This document shows, in pieces, positions 33,793-45,049 of a stretch of 64,000 bases of DNA. The notes beneath the pieces were generated by a model. It ran no database searches, had not been told where the DNA came from, and saw only the letters and a list, made by a program, of their open reading frames with translations. Where the stretch lies: positions 248,001-312,000 of the forward strand of contig BDSI01000014.1 in NCBI GenBank assembly GCA_003117195.1. Direction: 5' to 3'. A program made the position numbers and the translations under genes. This DNA is from Eudorina sp. 2006-703-Eu-15. Lineage: Eukaryota > Chlorophyta > Chlorophyceae > Chlamydomonadales > Volvocaceae. Every line of letters starts with the position of its first letter. Positions within the stretch are counted from its first letter, which is position 1.

Positions 33793-36001
33793 ATGTCGCT
33801 TGGCGCTGCGGTGCTTAGCGCCGCTGGTTTACGCAGCATCGGTGTGCTTCAAGGCGCACGCGGCTGGCTATGTCACCTACTATCTCAAAGCGCTGATCCC
33901 CAATGTCCGACATGGAATCTTACATTTCAGCGGCGAAAGCACATCGTGCCGGAACAGCGGCCGGCGTCTGTGGTGCCGGAGGCCATCCTCCGCGAGCTCA
34001 ACCAGATCAGTAAGTCATCCAAATGCCTCCGTCATCCACACCTTGCGGGGAATCTGTTGCGGCGTCCCGCTGAACCCTCGCCGCCCCTCCTTTGATGCCC
34101 TCCCCGGCCCTCCCGTACCTCCCATGAATACCATCGCCCGGCTCCGCAATGGCTCCGCAATGGCTGCGCATTTGGAACACCCCTAAACATCCTATAACCA
34201 CGCGCTGCCCCAGCCCACGGCCAAGCGCCAGGCGCACATCCCCCGAGCACCACCGCCGCAACCCCTCCCCCCATCCCCCGTGTGCTGCCCGCTCCGTGTC
34301 CGTGTCGCGCTTGCTTCCTCCGCTCCCCCCCATCCCCCACGCCTGCCTCGCAGACTCCTACCTTGGCGCTGAGTCACAGCTGGACGGCCGGCTCCGGAGC
34401 TCCTTGGTGCTCTCCGCCCAGTCGCTCCCGGGCCGCTTGCCGGACCACGAGGTGGAGCCAGACCTGCCCTCCCTGGAGGCGCACGTGCGGCCGCCCGAGG
34501 GGATGGCCCGCTGCGCCGTCAAGTGGCTGCGGCGGAGCGGGCGGGTGCCGGGGCACGTCTTCTCGCTGAGCAGCGGGCGGCACGGAGGCGTGTGGGAGAT
34601 GAACGTGCACTTCGATGAGAAGGAGCTGACGCGCATGGTGCGGTTGTTCTCTTGCGGAATGACCGAGCGGCGAGACGGGCAGGTGTCGGGCGGGTGCAAG
34701 CGCTGAAGGCGCATGTGCTGGAAACAAAGCGAAACGCCCCTTCGTTGTGCGACGACGGAGAGTCCGAATCACTGGCCCCACTCATGGCTGCTGCCCGTCG
34801 TACCCTCCTCCCCATCATCATCCCTGCCATACTGCACCGATGTTGCCCCATATAACATTCCAAAGTCAACTTCCTCTCCCCCTCCTGGCAGCAGCGCGGT
34901 ATAAATACGTCTACCAATTTCCTGTGCCCCCTGCCCCTCCCCCTTCTGCTACCCCGCCTCCTCCTGCTCCTGCCCCTGCTCCTGCCCCTGCCCCTGCTCC
35001 TGCTCCGGGTCTGTTGTCCACGCAGGTGCGGACATTCGGTCGGAACGGCTGCACGGCCCGCGTGCTGAAACTCAAGCTGATGCGGCCGCCGCCGCCGCCG
35101 CCAGCCCGTAACGGCAGCGACAGCGACAGCAACGCTTGCAGCAGCAGCAGCAGGGGCAGCAATAGTAGCAGCGACCTTGTGGACAGTGTCGAGCAGCTTC
35201 TGGGCGTGGTGCGGGTGAAGCCGGTGCGGGTGCACTTGAACGCGGTGACGCAGCGGCTGGAGAACATCGAGCTGCTGTACTGCCCGGTCGACCGGGTGGT
35301 GGTGGTGGACGTGCCCGTGCGGCTGCTCAACGACGAGATGGCGCCCGGGGTGCGCAAGGGCGGCTGGATGAGCATGTACAAGTGAGTCTGGGGGGGATAA
35401 ATTAAAAAAATTAGAAGTCTGGGGGAAGAGGGGGGAGGCCCACGGGGACGCAGGAAAAGGGAAAGGTGGCGCGTGGGGATGATGATGACGCTGCGGAGTG
35501 TTGAGCCGCTGGCTGGGAGCATAGTGGGAGGAGTGCTGGCGGAGGTGGTCGGGGGCGGGGCGGGGCGGGGCGGGGAGGTGGTCAGGGGCGGGGCGGGGCA
35601 GGGATGTGGTCGGGGGCGGGGCGGGGCGGGGCGGGGGTAATGTGGAGCGCTTTGGTAATGCGCCCAAGGTGGCAAACCCATGAGGCTGCGATGATGGCGG
35701 GGGAAACGGCCCAAGGAGGTTACAAGGCAGGCAGGCAGGCAGGCAGGGAACTGGGAGAGGGGGGCAGCCGGGCAGGGGAAGACAGGCACAGAGGGAGGAA
35801 GAAAGGCAGACAGAAAGGAAGGCAGGAAGGCAGGGAGGGAATGGGGGAGGGGGGGAAGGCAGACAGGCAGGCAGACATGCAGGCAGGAAGGGAGCCGGGG
35901 CTGTCTCGTAGTTAGTCTTTGTCGTTGGACCTCAGTCCGCGTTAGTCCTCAGCAATCCGGCCCCCTGTCACAACACAACAACCCAGAACGCTCCCGGTGC
36001 T

Positions 36002-36036
<35 letters not shown>

Positions 36037-36776
36037 CTCGTCCCGCATTCGGGCTACAGGCGGACTGTTCGGTATAAGGCGCTGGGGAACGCCATACCGC
36101 CGTTCATCGAGGTGAACGTACGGCACCTAGATCTGGAGCAGGATCTCCTCGTGCGGGATCTGCCCATCCCTCCGGGCACCAAGATCTACGAGAAGGTGGG
36201 TCGGGGTCCGGGGCCGCGCCACGTGAGCGAGCCGAAAGAGGAGGAGACCGAGGAGGAGGAGTGGATCTTCAGTTTGAAACAGCTCATGTGCATGTGGAGT
36301 GTGTAACACATGCGTCTGTGGGGATTGTTTTGAGGAAGATGAGCAATGGACTTTGTAATTCAAATGTTCCAACGGTACATCGTTATATCGTTTCCAGTGG
36401 TTAAAAAGACCGCAACTGGTCACAGGAAAGGGCTCCGCTGCCTTCTTTCGCCCTTCCTAATCTTGTCTGGATGCGGACGTCCCACGCCGCGGGACTTTCC
36501 GCGCGAGCTGCCCGCACCTGAGCATGTGAGCCGAGGGGCCTCTCCTCGTCGGACGCCCGGCAGTCCAGTTTGAGACCACAGCATCGACGGCCATGTGGCA
36601 CCGCACGGTATGGCCAGGCGCAGGAGCGCTGGGGTGCGGCAGTTACCTTGTCCTAACGTCTTGAACGATCGGCCGACCCCGACCCGTGCCGCATCCGCGC
36701 TCCGCCCCTGCCCCTGCCACCCCAGAACTACAACGCGCCGGTGGTTCGCTGCACGATGGACGTGGGCAAGGACTGA
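33793..36776 (+). CDS. Organellar ribosomal protein bL25 (TL5/CTC type)
   Basis: Binds 5S rRNA in bacterial-type large subunits; the nuclear gene and N-terminal extension imply mitochondrial or plastid import. Exons: 33793-34009, 34354-34637, 35026-35381, 36060-36195, 36726-36776; 347 residues. Junctions restore NQI-N-SYLGAESQLD (A|AC), ELTRM-VRTFGRNG, SMYK-RTVRYKALGN (AA|G) and YEK-NYNAPVVRC. The C-terminal TL5 beta-domain is clear: LENIELLYCPVDRVVVVDVP, GVRKGGWMS, IPPFIEVNVRHLDLEQDLLV and RDLPIPPGTKIYEK. The N-terminal half (HVFSLSSGRHGGVWEMNVHF) aligns with the 5S-binding domain but is diverged. A Pro then Ser/Asn-rich insertion (PPPPPPARNGSDSDSNACSS) sits in exon 3. The start is the first ATG in frame; a TTG lies 9 nt before it. 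Plastid and mitochondrial targeting cannot be separated by eye. Confidence 0.88.
34883..34930 (+). repeat. Intronic element copy 9
   Basis: CTGGCAGCAGCGCGGTATAA then TCTACCAATTTCCTGTGCCCC in bL25 intron 2, sense; the acceptor is 95 nt on, after a C/T-rich (CCTGCT)n run. Confidence 0.8.
35550..35640 (+). repeat. GGGGC-rich tandem tract in bL25 intron 3
   Basis: Repeated GGGGCGGGGC blocks separated by GTGGTC; many closely spaced G4 runs on the + strand. Confidence 0.85.
36003..36036 (+). repeat. (CTG)n run near the bL25 exon 4 acceptor
   Basis: About 11 CTG units ending some 24 nt before exon 4, in the position of the branch point/pyrimidine tract. Confidence 0.9.
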
Positions 36777-38226
36777 TCCAGCTGCCGGGGGCTGTAAAGA
36801 TTTGCTGCCGGAGATCCATGGGTTGGCTGCGGTTGCCTCCCACGGGTCAGCAGAGATCGGTGGGGAAACATGGCTACTGGAAGCTTGCCAACGGGCTGGG
36901 TCCGCGTTATGCCCCTTGACGGCCAGCGGGGCCCATTCACACGGGGATCATCGAAGACCTTTGAAGACCTTCGATGTGGCACGGAGGGGTTACATAGAAG
37001 AACATGCCACAACCGGAGCCGGCACGGTAGACCATGGAAGGCGCCACCTGGCCCCAGTTGCGGTGGTTGGCGGTTGAGAAACAGATCCTGCATGGATTCT
37101 GTTGGACCCTGGTGGCGTCCCGGGAGAGTGGTCAGCGCAAAAAGATGGCTGGGGTGGAGGTGCGCCTGGCGTTCCGTGCTCAGTCAGGAGCAGGGCCCTG
37201 CAGGGCGGAGGCGGAGGAAATTTGTTCGAGCTTATCGCGGTGCGGGCGTGTTTGCCTCATGTACGGTGGAGCTACAGGGACAGTTCGCGTTTGAAGGCCG
37301 CCGAATGGGGGCTTAAGATGTCCCATGTCTTGACCGTACCTGGAATTGCAACACCCACGGTGGAGGTGGGCTTACCGCCTTGTCGGTGGAGCCCCCTGGG
37401 ACATGCGCTGGTATACACCGTTGATCCCTTTTCAGGGTCCGCTGTAACGTGCATTCATTCATACCACGCATACTGCCTTGCCTGCCGACAAACAGTCCGT
37501 GGCGTGCATTTATCAGTGCCTGGCAGGTATCAGTGTAATAACATTGAGTCAACGATCTAAACGGTGCGATACCCGATGTGCCCGAACGCTGCGTGTCACA
37601 GGTAGGCTCGCCCTGCTACGCGCGCTGTCGCGCCTCCACCGTCCTCCACTTGCTGGCGGGCATAGGCGGGTAGCGCACAGACAGGGACTAGCGGGCTATT
37701 GTGTTACCGGTGGGTTTTGGGGTTCACGATTTGATTGAAGGACTACGACGCGCCGTTACGGGGCGGGGTGTGGCCCAAGATGTGGCTAGTTCCTCGGAGT
37801 TGTACGCGCGGCGTGAACCGCTCGTGAACCCCGCGTAATACTACAACCTTGCGCACGAGGCAAGGCAACTGCCGCAAGCATTCCAAATCGACTAGCTTTC
37901 GTATAAGATGCTGCTGGGAGAGCTGCGCATCGATTGATCGTGCAGGTCAACAAGCGGGCGGAAGGCTCGATAGAAGGTCCGTACAAACCGTCCACGTAAG
38001 GCGTTAGTGATGAGAAACGTTTCATCTGAATTCCTGTCGCGAAGTATTGCACTATTTCTCTTAATTTCCATGACATGCAATTGCATAACTCCTAATCAAC
38101 GCTGCTTCTAGAAAAAATGCAAGCAAACATGCGCCACCCATGTTGTGGAATATCAGTTCAAACATGACGACTTAAGTACTTGTTCAACTTAATTTGATAT
38201 CGGCTGAACAGTCACCGGAAAGAGAA
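36777..38226. other. Intergenic between bL25 and GPN2
   Basis: No gene is supported. Sequence becomes less GC-rich towards 38100-38220, consistent with the GPN2 promoter and 5' UTR. Confidence 0.5.
36793..36797 (+). promoter_or_regulatory. Possible TGTAA poly(A) signal of bL25
   Basis: TGTAA only 17 nt after the stop, closer than usual; other TGTAA copies are at about 37443 and 37534. Confidence 0.3.
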
Positions 38227-41200
38227 ATGCCTTTTGGCCAAATTGTCATCGGCCCGCCGGGCAGCGGCAAGACGACCTATTGCCGGGGCATGCAGCAGTT
38301 CATGCAAGCCACTGGACGGAAGGTCGCCATCGTCAATCTGGACCCCGCCAATGACATGCTGCCGTACGAAGCCGCCGTGGACGTAGCGGACCTGGTTTGC
38401 TTGGAGCAGGTCATGGCGGAGCTGAAGCTGGGACCCAACGGAGGTGTGAACGGTTGCAAATGGTCTCTTGCCTTGGTGCTGCGACGACTGAGGTGAACCC
38501 ACACCTGAGGTGTGCGGCACGTGTGTGAAGCGATAAAAAACCGAACCGCGAGCACACGGGTGTCACATTTGTGTCAAGCGAGAGGGCCCGCCCGTTCGTG
38601 TTTAGCCAAGAACCCCGCGTGACCCATGTGTAAGAGAAACCGACCCGACCCGACCGGGCCCGACCCATGTGAGTGAGTGCGCGTGTGAGCTTCTTTCACG
38701 ACTCCTACGACTCGCGCCCTGGATCTGATCCTCGCTTGCTCCTCCCCAGGGCTGCTGTACTGTATAGATTTCCTGGCCAAGAACCTCGACTGGCTGCATG
38801 ACAAGCTGTCGCCGCTGGAGAAGGGTGAGCAGGGCATGAAGCGGTCCTGGGGAGGGGCGTCGTCTCCGAAGTGAGGGGCAGCATCCATGGTTGCAAGGAA
38901 TGGAATCGACTGCCGGCCCAGGATCAAGCCAGGGCGACTGTGCGCACGGCTGGATCAGGCCTGGGGGTCCGATGACCGGCAGAGCTGCGCCACCTGCTGT
39001 GCCGTTGGTGCCTCGCAGCGATGGCGCGATGGTGCAATGCCCCGGAGAACTTTTGGGGGCCAGGCCCACTGTAGCCTCCTTCGACTGCCTCCATCCATCC
39101 TCGGTGTCCGACATTGGTTCGCACTGCGCCCCGCAACAGTGCGTATCAACACCCGTATTGTACCCAAACAGCAAATCAGATCAAGACACCGTACCCGCAC
39201 CCTCATGCCAGCCTGCTGTGGTTTTCCAGCTTCACTAATTAGAGCGCCGATACGCGATATGCCGGCTGAAAAGCCTGCTCGTTGGTGATCGCCAGCCACA
39301 CCTCCGCTCGTGCCCTTGAGGCTCAGTGCAGCACCTCGCTTGTCGTCTCTGTTTGCATCAGCTGCCCACGCCACCCACTCGCACCAACCCAACCCGATTC
39401 CGACCCCACACCCAACCCTACGTTGACCCCCCTCACATGTAGAGGAGTACTATTTTCTATTCGACTGTCCTGGTCAGGTGGAGCTGTTCGCGGGGCCGGG
39501 CATCGGTGGCGGCTCGCTGCGTGCCGTGCTGGACGACCTGTCGGGCCCCAAGTGGCACTACCGGCTGGTTGCCGTACAGCTTGTGGACGCGCACTTGTGC
39601 ACCGACCCAGCAAAGTAAGAAGGGCATTGCATCCTGGAAGTGCACCATCAGGTTATCATCTCGCCAGCACGGTTTCTGATCGATTAAAAAGCCATTAACA
39701 GTATTGAATTACAATGTATAGAATGCAATTAAAGCATTTGTACAACTTTGATTGAGAATGGAGCATACCGGGATCGATCCGGTGACCTCACGCATGCAAA
39801 GCGCGCGCTCTACCACTGAGCTAATACCCCGTGAATATTGGGTGAAAGTTTATTAAATATAAGAGCTCAACTGGAGCGCGTATGCGCGGCTTGACCTCGA
39901 GTCCTGCCAGCCCGCCAACCTGGCGGCGACGATGGCCGGATTTGTAACCCCTGCCCGCCCCGCCCCGTCTGGCCGCCAGGTACATCTCTGCACTGCTGCT
40001 GTCCCTCAATACGATGTTGTTCCTGGAGCTGCCGCACATCAACGTCCTGTCCAAAATGGATCTGGTACGACAGTACGGCAAATTGGGTGAGTTCGTGGGC
40101 TGACTCGCTACTGCGATAGAACAAACAACCATGGATTGCGAGGCACGGTTTGTAATCCTCATTTGTCCACATCGATGTCCGGCGCGGTCATGGGCAGCCT
40201 CAGTTGCACGGAAATATATTTTTAATGAGAAGCCGCGGGTGGTTTCACCTCGTGGGTGACCAGCTAGAAGATACCGTGGGTTCCGTGACGCACCCGCCCG
40301 CCCTGCGGCCGTGCACCCTCACCCTCTTGCCCCAGACTTCAACCTGGACTTCTACACTCAGGTCCAGGACCTGGGGTTCCTGGTGCACGCCATGGGTGGA
40401 AAGCCCTTCTCCCAGAAGTTCAGGTGGGGGCCACCCACGGCCGCCCGCGCAACGCCGGGGGAGGGAGCTGCCATGGCGGGGCGAGGTTGCGTGATTAGCC
40501 CTACAGGACACCCGGCCGAACCAACCCTGATATGCGACGCGTACCGCATGAACCTCGTGCGAGGACACCATCAAAGTGATGCACCGGCAGGCGGCTGGGA
40601 TCCGGTTGTGATGGCTGCCCCATGCAACCAGTCCAGGCTTGGCGTGCTGACGCACTCGGGATCTGGGGTGAAGCGGTCGAGAACACGTTTCTCGCTGGGC
40701 TCCTGGGTCGGTCACAAATACGAAAAAATAGTCGACGTTTCCTGGAAAGGCGAGCTGGCCCCTCTGAGCTCGCCCATATATGCGCAGTGCAATGCAGACG
40801 CAAATAAAGCGCGTCACGGCTGTCATCGGGGGGACCCACTGAGAAACATCATTGACAGAAAGCGCGTTCCTTTCCGTGGGGCACCGACGGTGCGTGTTCG
40901 CGCTGGGGGCCGAGCCAAGCCATCGGGCACAGAACGACGACAAGCTACCGTATTGGTTTGATGGCCCCAACAGTCCTCGGTCGTACCGGTCGACGAAATA
41001 ACGGTTGCGGTTGGGTCCCCGTTTCGCGATGTTTCCCCGTGGTGCCGCTCGTTGATGTGCTTCCAGGAAGCTGAGCCAGGAATTGTGCGAGGTGGTGGAG
41101 GAGTACGGCCTCGTGTCGTTCCTGCCTTTCGCCGTACAGGTACGTAAGCAATCGTACTGCGCGACATGCACTGGATGATTGCGCTGTCAGTGAGCGCAGA

Positions 41201-41802
41201 CAAGGAGGATTGCCCCGTTGCCCACCAACTCGCGACTCCCAGGCCCGCGGTTGGATTCGCCGCTTGCATCATCCTGCCCTGTCCTGACCTGCCCTGTCCT
41301 GCCCCGTCCAGTCCTGTCCTGCCCTGTCCTGTTGAGTCCTGCCCTGTTCGGTCCTGTCCGGTCCTCCTCCTGGCAGGACAAGGCCAGCCTGCAGCAGCTC
41401 ATGGTGGCGGCCGACAAGGCCAACGGGTACTGCTTCGCCACACTGCGGGGACATACGCCGTACCCGCCTGAGATGCTGTACGGCAGCGCGGGCGCGGGTG
41501 TGGCCGATCGGGACATATGGCTGGGCATGCAGGAGAAGTACGTGGATGGGGAGGTACGGGAGGCGGTTGGAGCGGTTGCGGGGGCGGCGGCAGGGTTGTT
41601 GCCACAGGTCGGCTTCGTCGGTGGTGCCGGCGGGTCGGCCGGAGTGGCGGGTCCGCCGCAGCCGCCGTCGCCGCCGCGGCAGCTGCTGCGGGTCGCCGAG
41701 GAGGAGGAGGACGGGGAGGAGGAGGACGGGGAGGAGGGCGAGGGGGACGGCGGGGAGGGGTCAGGGAAAGGGCAGGCTGCGCAGGAGGATGCGGGACAAT
41801 AG
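38227..41802 (+). CDS. GPN2: GPN-loop GTPase 2 (GPN2/ATPBD1B)
   Basis: Cytosolic P-loop GTPase needed in eukaryotes for RNA polymerase II/III assembly and nuclear import. Exons: 38227-38443, 38750-38824, 39443-39614, 39980-40086, 40336-40423, 41067-41139, 41377-41802; 385 residues, all phases consistent. Motifs: Walker A GPPGSGKT (residues 9-16), [10 protein letters not shown], the family-defining Gly-Pro-Asn loop LGPNGG (69-71, split by intron 1 at G|GG), [14 protein letters not shown] (G3), [25 protein letters not shown] (G4), [25 protein letters not shown] joined to DKASLQQLM, and [18 protein letters not shown] at 38227 gives MPFGQIVIG, the conserved family start. It is about 75 residues longer than human GPN2 because of an acidic Glu/Gly C-terminal tail encoded in the last exon. 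Intron 3 hosts a tRNA gene on the other strand. Confidence 0.96.
39760..39830 (-). tRNA. trnA-UGC: tRNA-Ala (anticodon TGC)
   Basis: 71 nt folding as a full cloverleaf on the minus strand: acceptor GGGGTAT/ATGCTCC (one G-T and one T-G pair), D arm GCTC-AGTGGTA-GAGC, anticodon arm CGCGC-TTTGCAT-GCGTG with TGC centred, variable AGGTC, and T arm ACCGG-ATCGATC-CCGGT. No intron; CCA not encoded. It lies inside GPN2 intron 3, antisense to GPN2. The A and B box regions are intact, so it is probably a functional Pol III gene. Confidence 0.93.
41278..41370 (+). repeat. Degenerate (CTGTC)n tract in GPN2 intron 6
   Basis: Irregular repeats of CCTGTCCTGCC type just before the exon 7 acceptor at 41376, doubling as a long pyrimidine-rich tract. 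Confidence 0.8.
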
Positions 41803-41908
41803 CCAGGGAGTGGTGCGGGCGGTCAGGAAGCGTGGGTACGCGATGGACGCCCCGCGTCCAAGGGGCTGCCCTTGCCCGCGGGTTGGATGGGGCTGGCATG
41901 GGTATTTT

Positions 41909-41913
41909 TGTAA
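41909..41913 (+). promoter_or_regulatory. TGTAA poly(A) signal of GPN2
   Basis: TGTAA 107 nt after the stop, typical spacing for a green-algal 3' UTR. Confidence 0.65.
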
Positions 41914-42328
41914 CCGTTATAAGGGGACGGGGACGGGGACGGGTGGACCCGAGTCCCGACCGAGTATGGGCACGGAGAGCGGGCAGTGTATTTGTTTGCT
42001 CCGTGGGGTGGTGCAGGGCCGCTCTGTGCAGCATCCCGGAGTCCCTGTCCCGTGGGGCCGGGCTTCGGGCTGGCGGCGGGTTGTGAGTGTGTGCGTGGTT
42101 GTGAGTGAGTGCGTGGTTGTGAGTGCGTGGTTGAAATTGAGACCCGGCTGGCTGTGCGTTCTCCAAGACGGTGATGGGGGTTGATTCTTGATTGAGGTGG
42201 GTTAAGGCGCCGGCCAGCTTGGGGTTTTGGAGACGGCTCCTCCATCTTTGGACTGGTTTTTAATTTTTAGTTTTGCACCGAGCGAGGCGTGACATGTAGC
42301 GCTTCCCTTGCTGGCGTTGGGTGTTTTA

Positions 42329-42415
42329 AGGTGGACCCTTCTCCCAACAGGCGATCCAACGGGCCCAGATGGCTTCGTGGGCGCCCCGTATCGTCAAACC
42401 CTACCAAGAAACGGT
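42329..42415 (+). repeat. Dispersed repeat, longer diverged copy
   Basis: Shares GTGGACCC, CCAACGGGCCCAGAT and CCCTACCAAG with 62811-62895 in the same order and spacing, about 85 bp. Confidence 0.7.
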
Positions 42416-42877
42416 GTAGTGTGGGACCTACTCTTGCTAGCTAGACGGCACGTCTATCTTTGGGCTTAAGTAGTCACAGCCGCAATGACAGGCAGCGGCC
42501 ACCTACCGGACGCTATCTCCGTCATTACCTTGCGTGTCGACGTGGGCACGTGACACATGCCACCTTGCGCTCGCCTGTCCTGGAAAAGGAGCGAGGTCTG
42601 CCCCCTAGCTACAGGCCCTCGGCGGCACCTCAATTCGCCCTCGCTCCTGGAAGTTAACAGCCGCCGCATGACATGCGCTTCATGTGTTTGGTTCACTTCA
42701 AGGAGCCCTACGTATGCCCCAGCTTCGACCGGGCTGGCGGTGGCCCCACTCCGAGGCCTGCCTATCCAACCTGAAATGCCAAACCACCAGGCCACACACG
42801 CACGCGACCAGCGCCCCTCTGCCGGTGTGTGAAAGCGCGAGGTGGATTGCCCTATCTACATAACAGTAATAGTTACA

Positions 42878-42915
42878 AGGTGGACCCGAGTCCCGACCTG
42901 GTGTTCCAACGGGCC
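42878..42915 (+). repeat. Dispersed repeat copy (GGTGGACCCGAGTCCCGAC + CCAACGGGCCCAGAT)
   Basis: Both core words are intact; similarity ends after CCCAGAT. Confidence 0.8.
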
Positions 42916-45049
42916 CAGATATCTACATGTCAGCCCGCGCCAGCAAGGGTCCTCACGAAATCTGTTTTGGTGGCCGCGTCAGAATGAATCAATACCCATA
43001 CGCTCGTGCAGACATTGCATCTGTTGTCTTTTGGGCTGTTTGGGCGCCGATGTCAACGACTTGCTGGCTAGGTGATAGGACTGGGTGTATCTATTACCGT
43101 ACCCCTCCGTACCCAGGGCGGCAGACACTTATTGTGATTGTGTGGGATAGGGGGGTTCAGCTTCACCCGTGGCCACTAACCTGGCAGTCCCTACCTTCCC
43201 CGGTATTTCGGGGCACCCTCATCCGGTCTCCCATGCCGACTTCTCCGAAATCAGTGCTCTTCCCGGGTTCAGCACCCACCACCGGCATCCAGCGGAATCT
43301 GCCGAATCAACTAAGGCGTCAACTCCGCTCCTGGTCAGCTCGCAGGTCACTTTAATCGGGTCCTTCACCGTCCATCGACATGGGGGCACCCTTGCCCTCT
43401 TACTATCGAGGGTCTTTGACCCGCTATCGGTCGGGGTCGAACATGGAACTCCAGGGGCATATATGTCGTGCCATAACAGTCGTGCCAGAACCTCAAATAC
43501 ATATTTTATTTGTTCTGAGCCCACACGCAAACATACATTGGGCAACACCTCGCGTATCACATCACATTCTTATAATGTAACATTTGATGCCACAGGGTTA
43601 ACTTACGACTTATGGACTGGGCAACGCGCAAGGAATGGGGACTTCACTGAATTCAACCCCTTCGTCTACGGGTAAATGAGTCGCATGAGCAAATGGATCA
43701 CTGGTGCCAATGAAAGGAAACTGAACCGCTAGAGCAACTCCAGAAGGCATGCTGATGGCGGTGCACCCGACGCCGCATTGCCTCCTGGTACCTGTTGAGA
43801 TCATTCCCAGTGCTTAACCAACCCAGAAATGAGTTTTTATACTCTGGCGGCACGGTGCCATTCCGTTACAGGAAATCTTACGACACACTCTGTGCTCCGT
43901 CCCAGCGGAGCGGACGACTATGTTTATGATATGATTTATTTTTGGAGCACGCTGCAAAACACTAAAGCCGTAGACCACAGTTCCACAGAGCCTCTAAGAG
44001 TCAAAAGGCGCCGCCGAACCTCTTCTGACGTACGTACAGTTTGAAATAGTTCTAAGAGAACCCGACCCGTTTGCTGCGGTACTCAACTGATGATTTTATG
44101 TTGTAAGGGCAATGGTATTCCACTAAAAGTTGTATGTAACACGACACAGGTGGACGTGAGAAGTACTTGAGGACAACTGTATTTGCCACGAACGACTTGA
44201 CAAGACGCGACCGGACGTGGCAATCAAGAACCAATGATACCGTGAGCCTGCATTCGTTCCAACTGGAATGTGTGTTGATGTTAGCTGAAGTTGTTATGAT
44301 ACATACGCGTCGAGTTGTCTGATCCTCCCGGCGGCTGATATTGGTTCTCTGGGGGTTGCCGTGGGTTGCGGTCTTAATTTTGAATGCATCAAACCTCCTG
44401 CTGACTTACCCTCATGTTCATTGTTCCATCCACACGTACCCCTACCGTACGCTATATCACGCACCCTGTTCGTACGTACCGCGTCACTGCATGCCTTCCC
44501 GCCCAGGGTTTGGGTGTCTATCTGGTTTTACGTACCTGCTGTGTAATGCTTATCTCCTTGATGATGCCGCCTGGCCGCCGTCCTACTGCTGTACGGCCCC
44601 CTTAACCTGAGCGAGCGAGCCTGGCGAGCCATTCGCCTATCAGCGCCTGGCGGGTATACATAGCGGGTATGGGTATGGGTTTGTACCATCTAGCAGCCGG
44701 TGCTGTCGACGAGGTATATGTGCCGTCCGTTGCTATGCAGTTGCCCGTGATGTCGATCTATTTTCGGGGTTGGTCCTCGGGCGGTGGCGTGGTGGCCGCA
44801 CTTAGTTTGCGACGGTGTGGAGTCGCATTCTTGTACGTTACCTCCGTCCATTTCTCTGTATTGTTACATTCAGGTTCTTCGCACCTACCATCTGCACTGA
44901 CACGGGTGCGTGCCTGCCCCCCGTCACCCTTCTTGCCACCCCCCAGCCACTCTTCACCGCAGCCCCTTGTCCTTCCCCTGCTCCTCCTCCTCCTCATCAC
45001 CCTCACGCACAACATGTGCTACTACTGAGGCGTAATACGGTCGTTGGCT

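Larger units (their letters stand above)
41803..45049. other. Intergenic, repeat-bearing region before the NLR-like gene
   Basis: About 3.2 kb with no gene I can support. It contains three copies of the dispersed GGTGGACCC repeat (41942, 42329, 42879). Sequence at 43500-44340 is AT-richer. The start of the downstream gene's 5' UTR is not identifiable. Confidence 0.5.

Noticed and set aside
41498..42184. 228-codon plus-strand frame overlapping the end of GPN2
   Set aside because: Out of frame with the GPN2 last exon, Arg-rich shadow of the acidic tail.
43219..43560. Minus-strand frame with VDALVDSADSAG, reminiscent of a retropepsin (ALxDSGA) active site from an LTR retrotransposon
   Set aside because: The catalytic DSG/DTG triad is not intact, no reverse transcriptase or integrase lies nearby, and the resemblance is too short.
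45044..45049. Start of the NLR frame two codons earlier
   Set aside because: The codon at 45044 is TTG; the first ATG in frame is at 45050 in good context.
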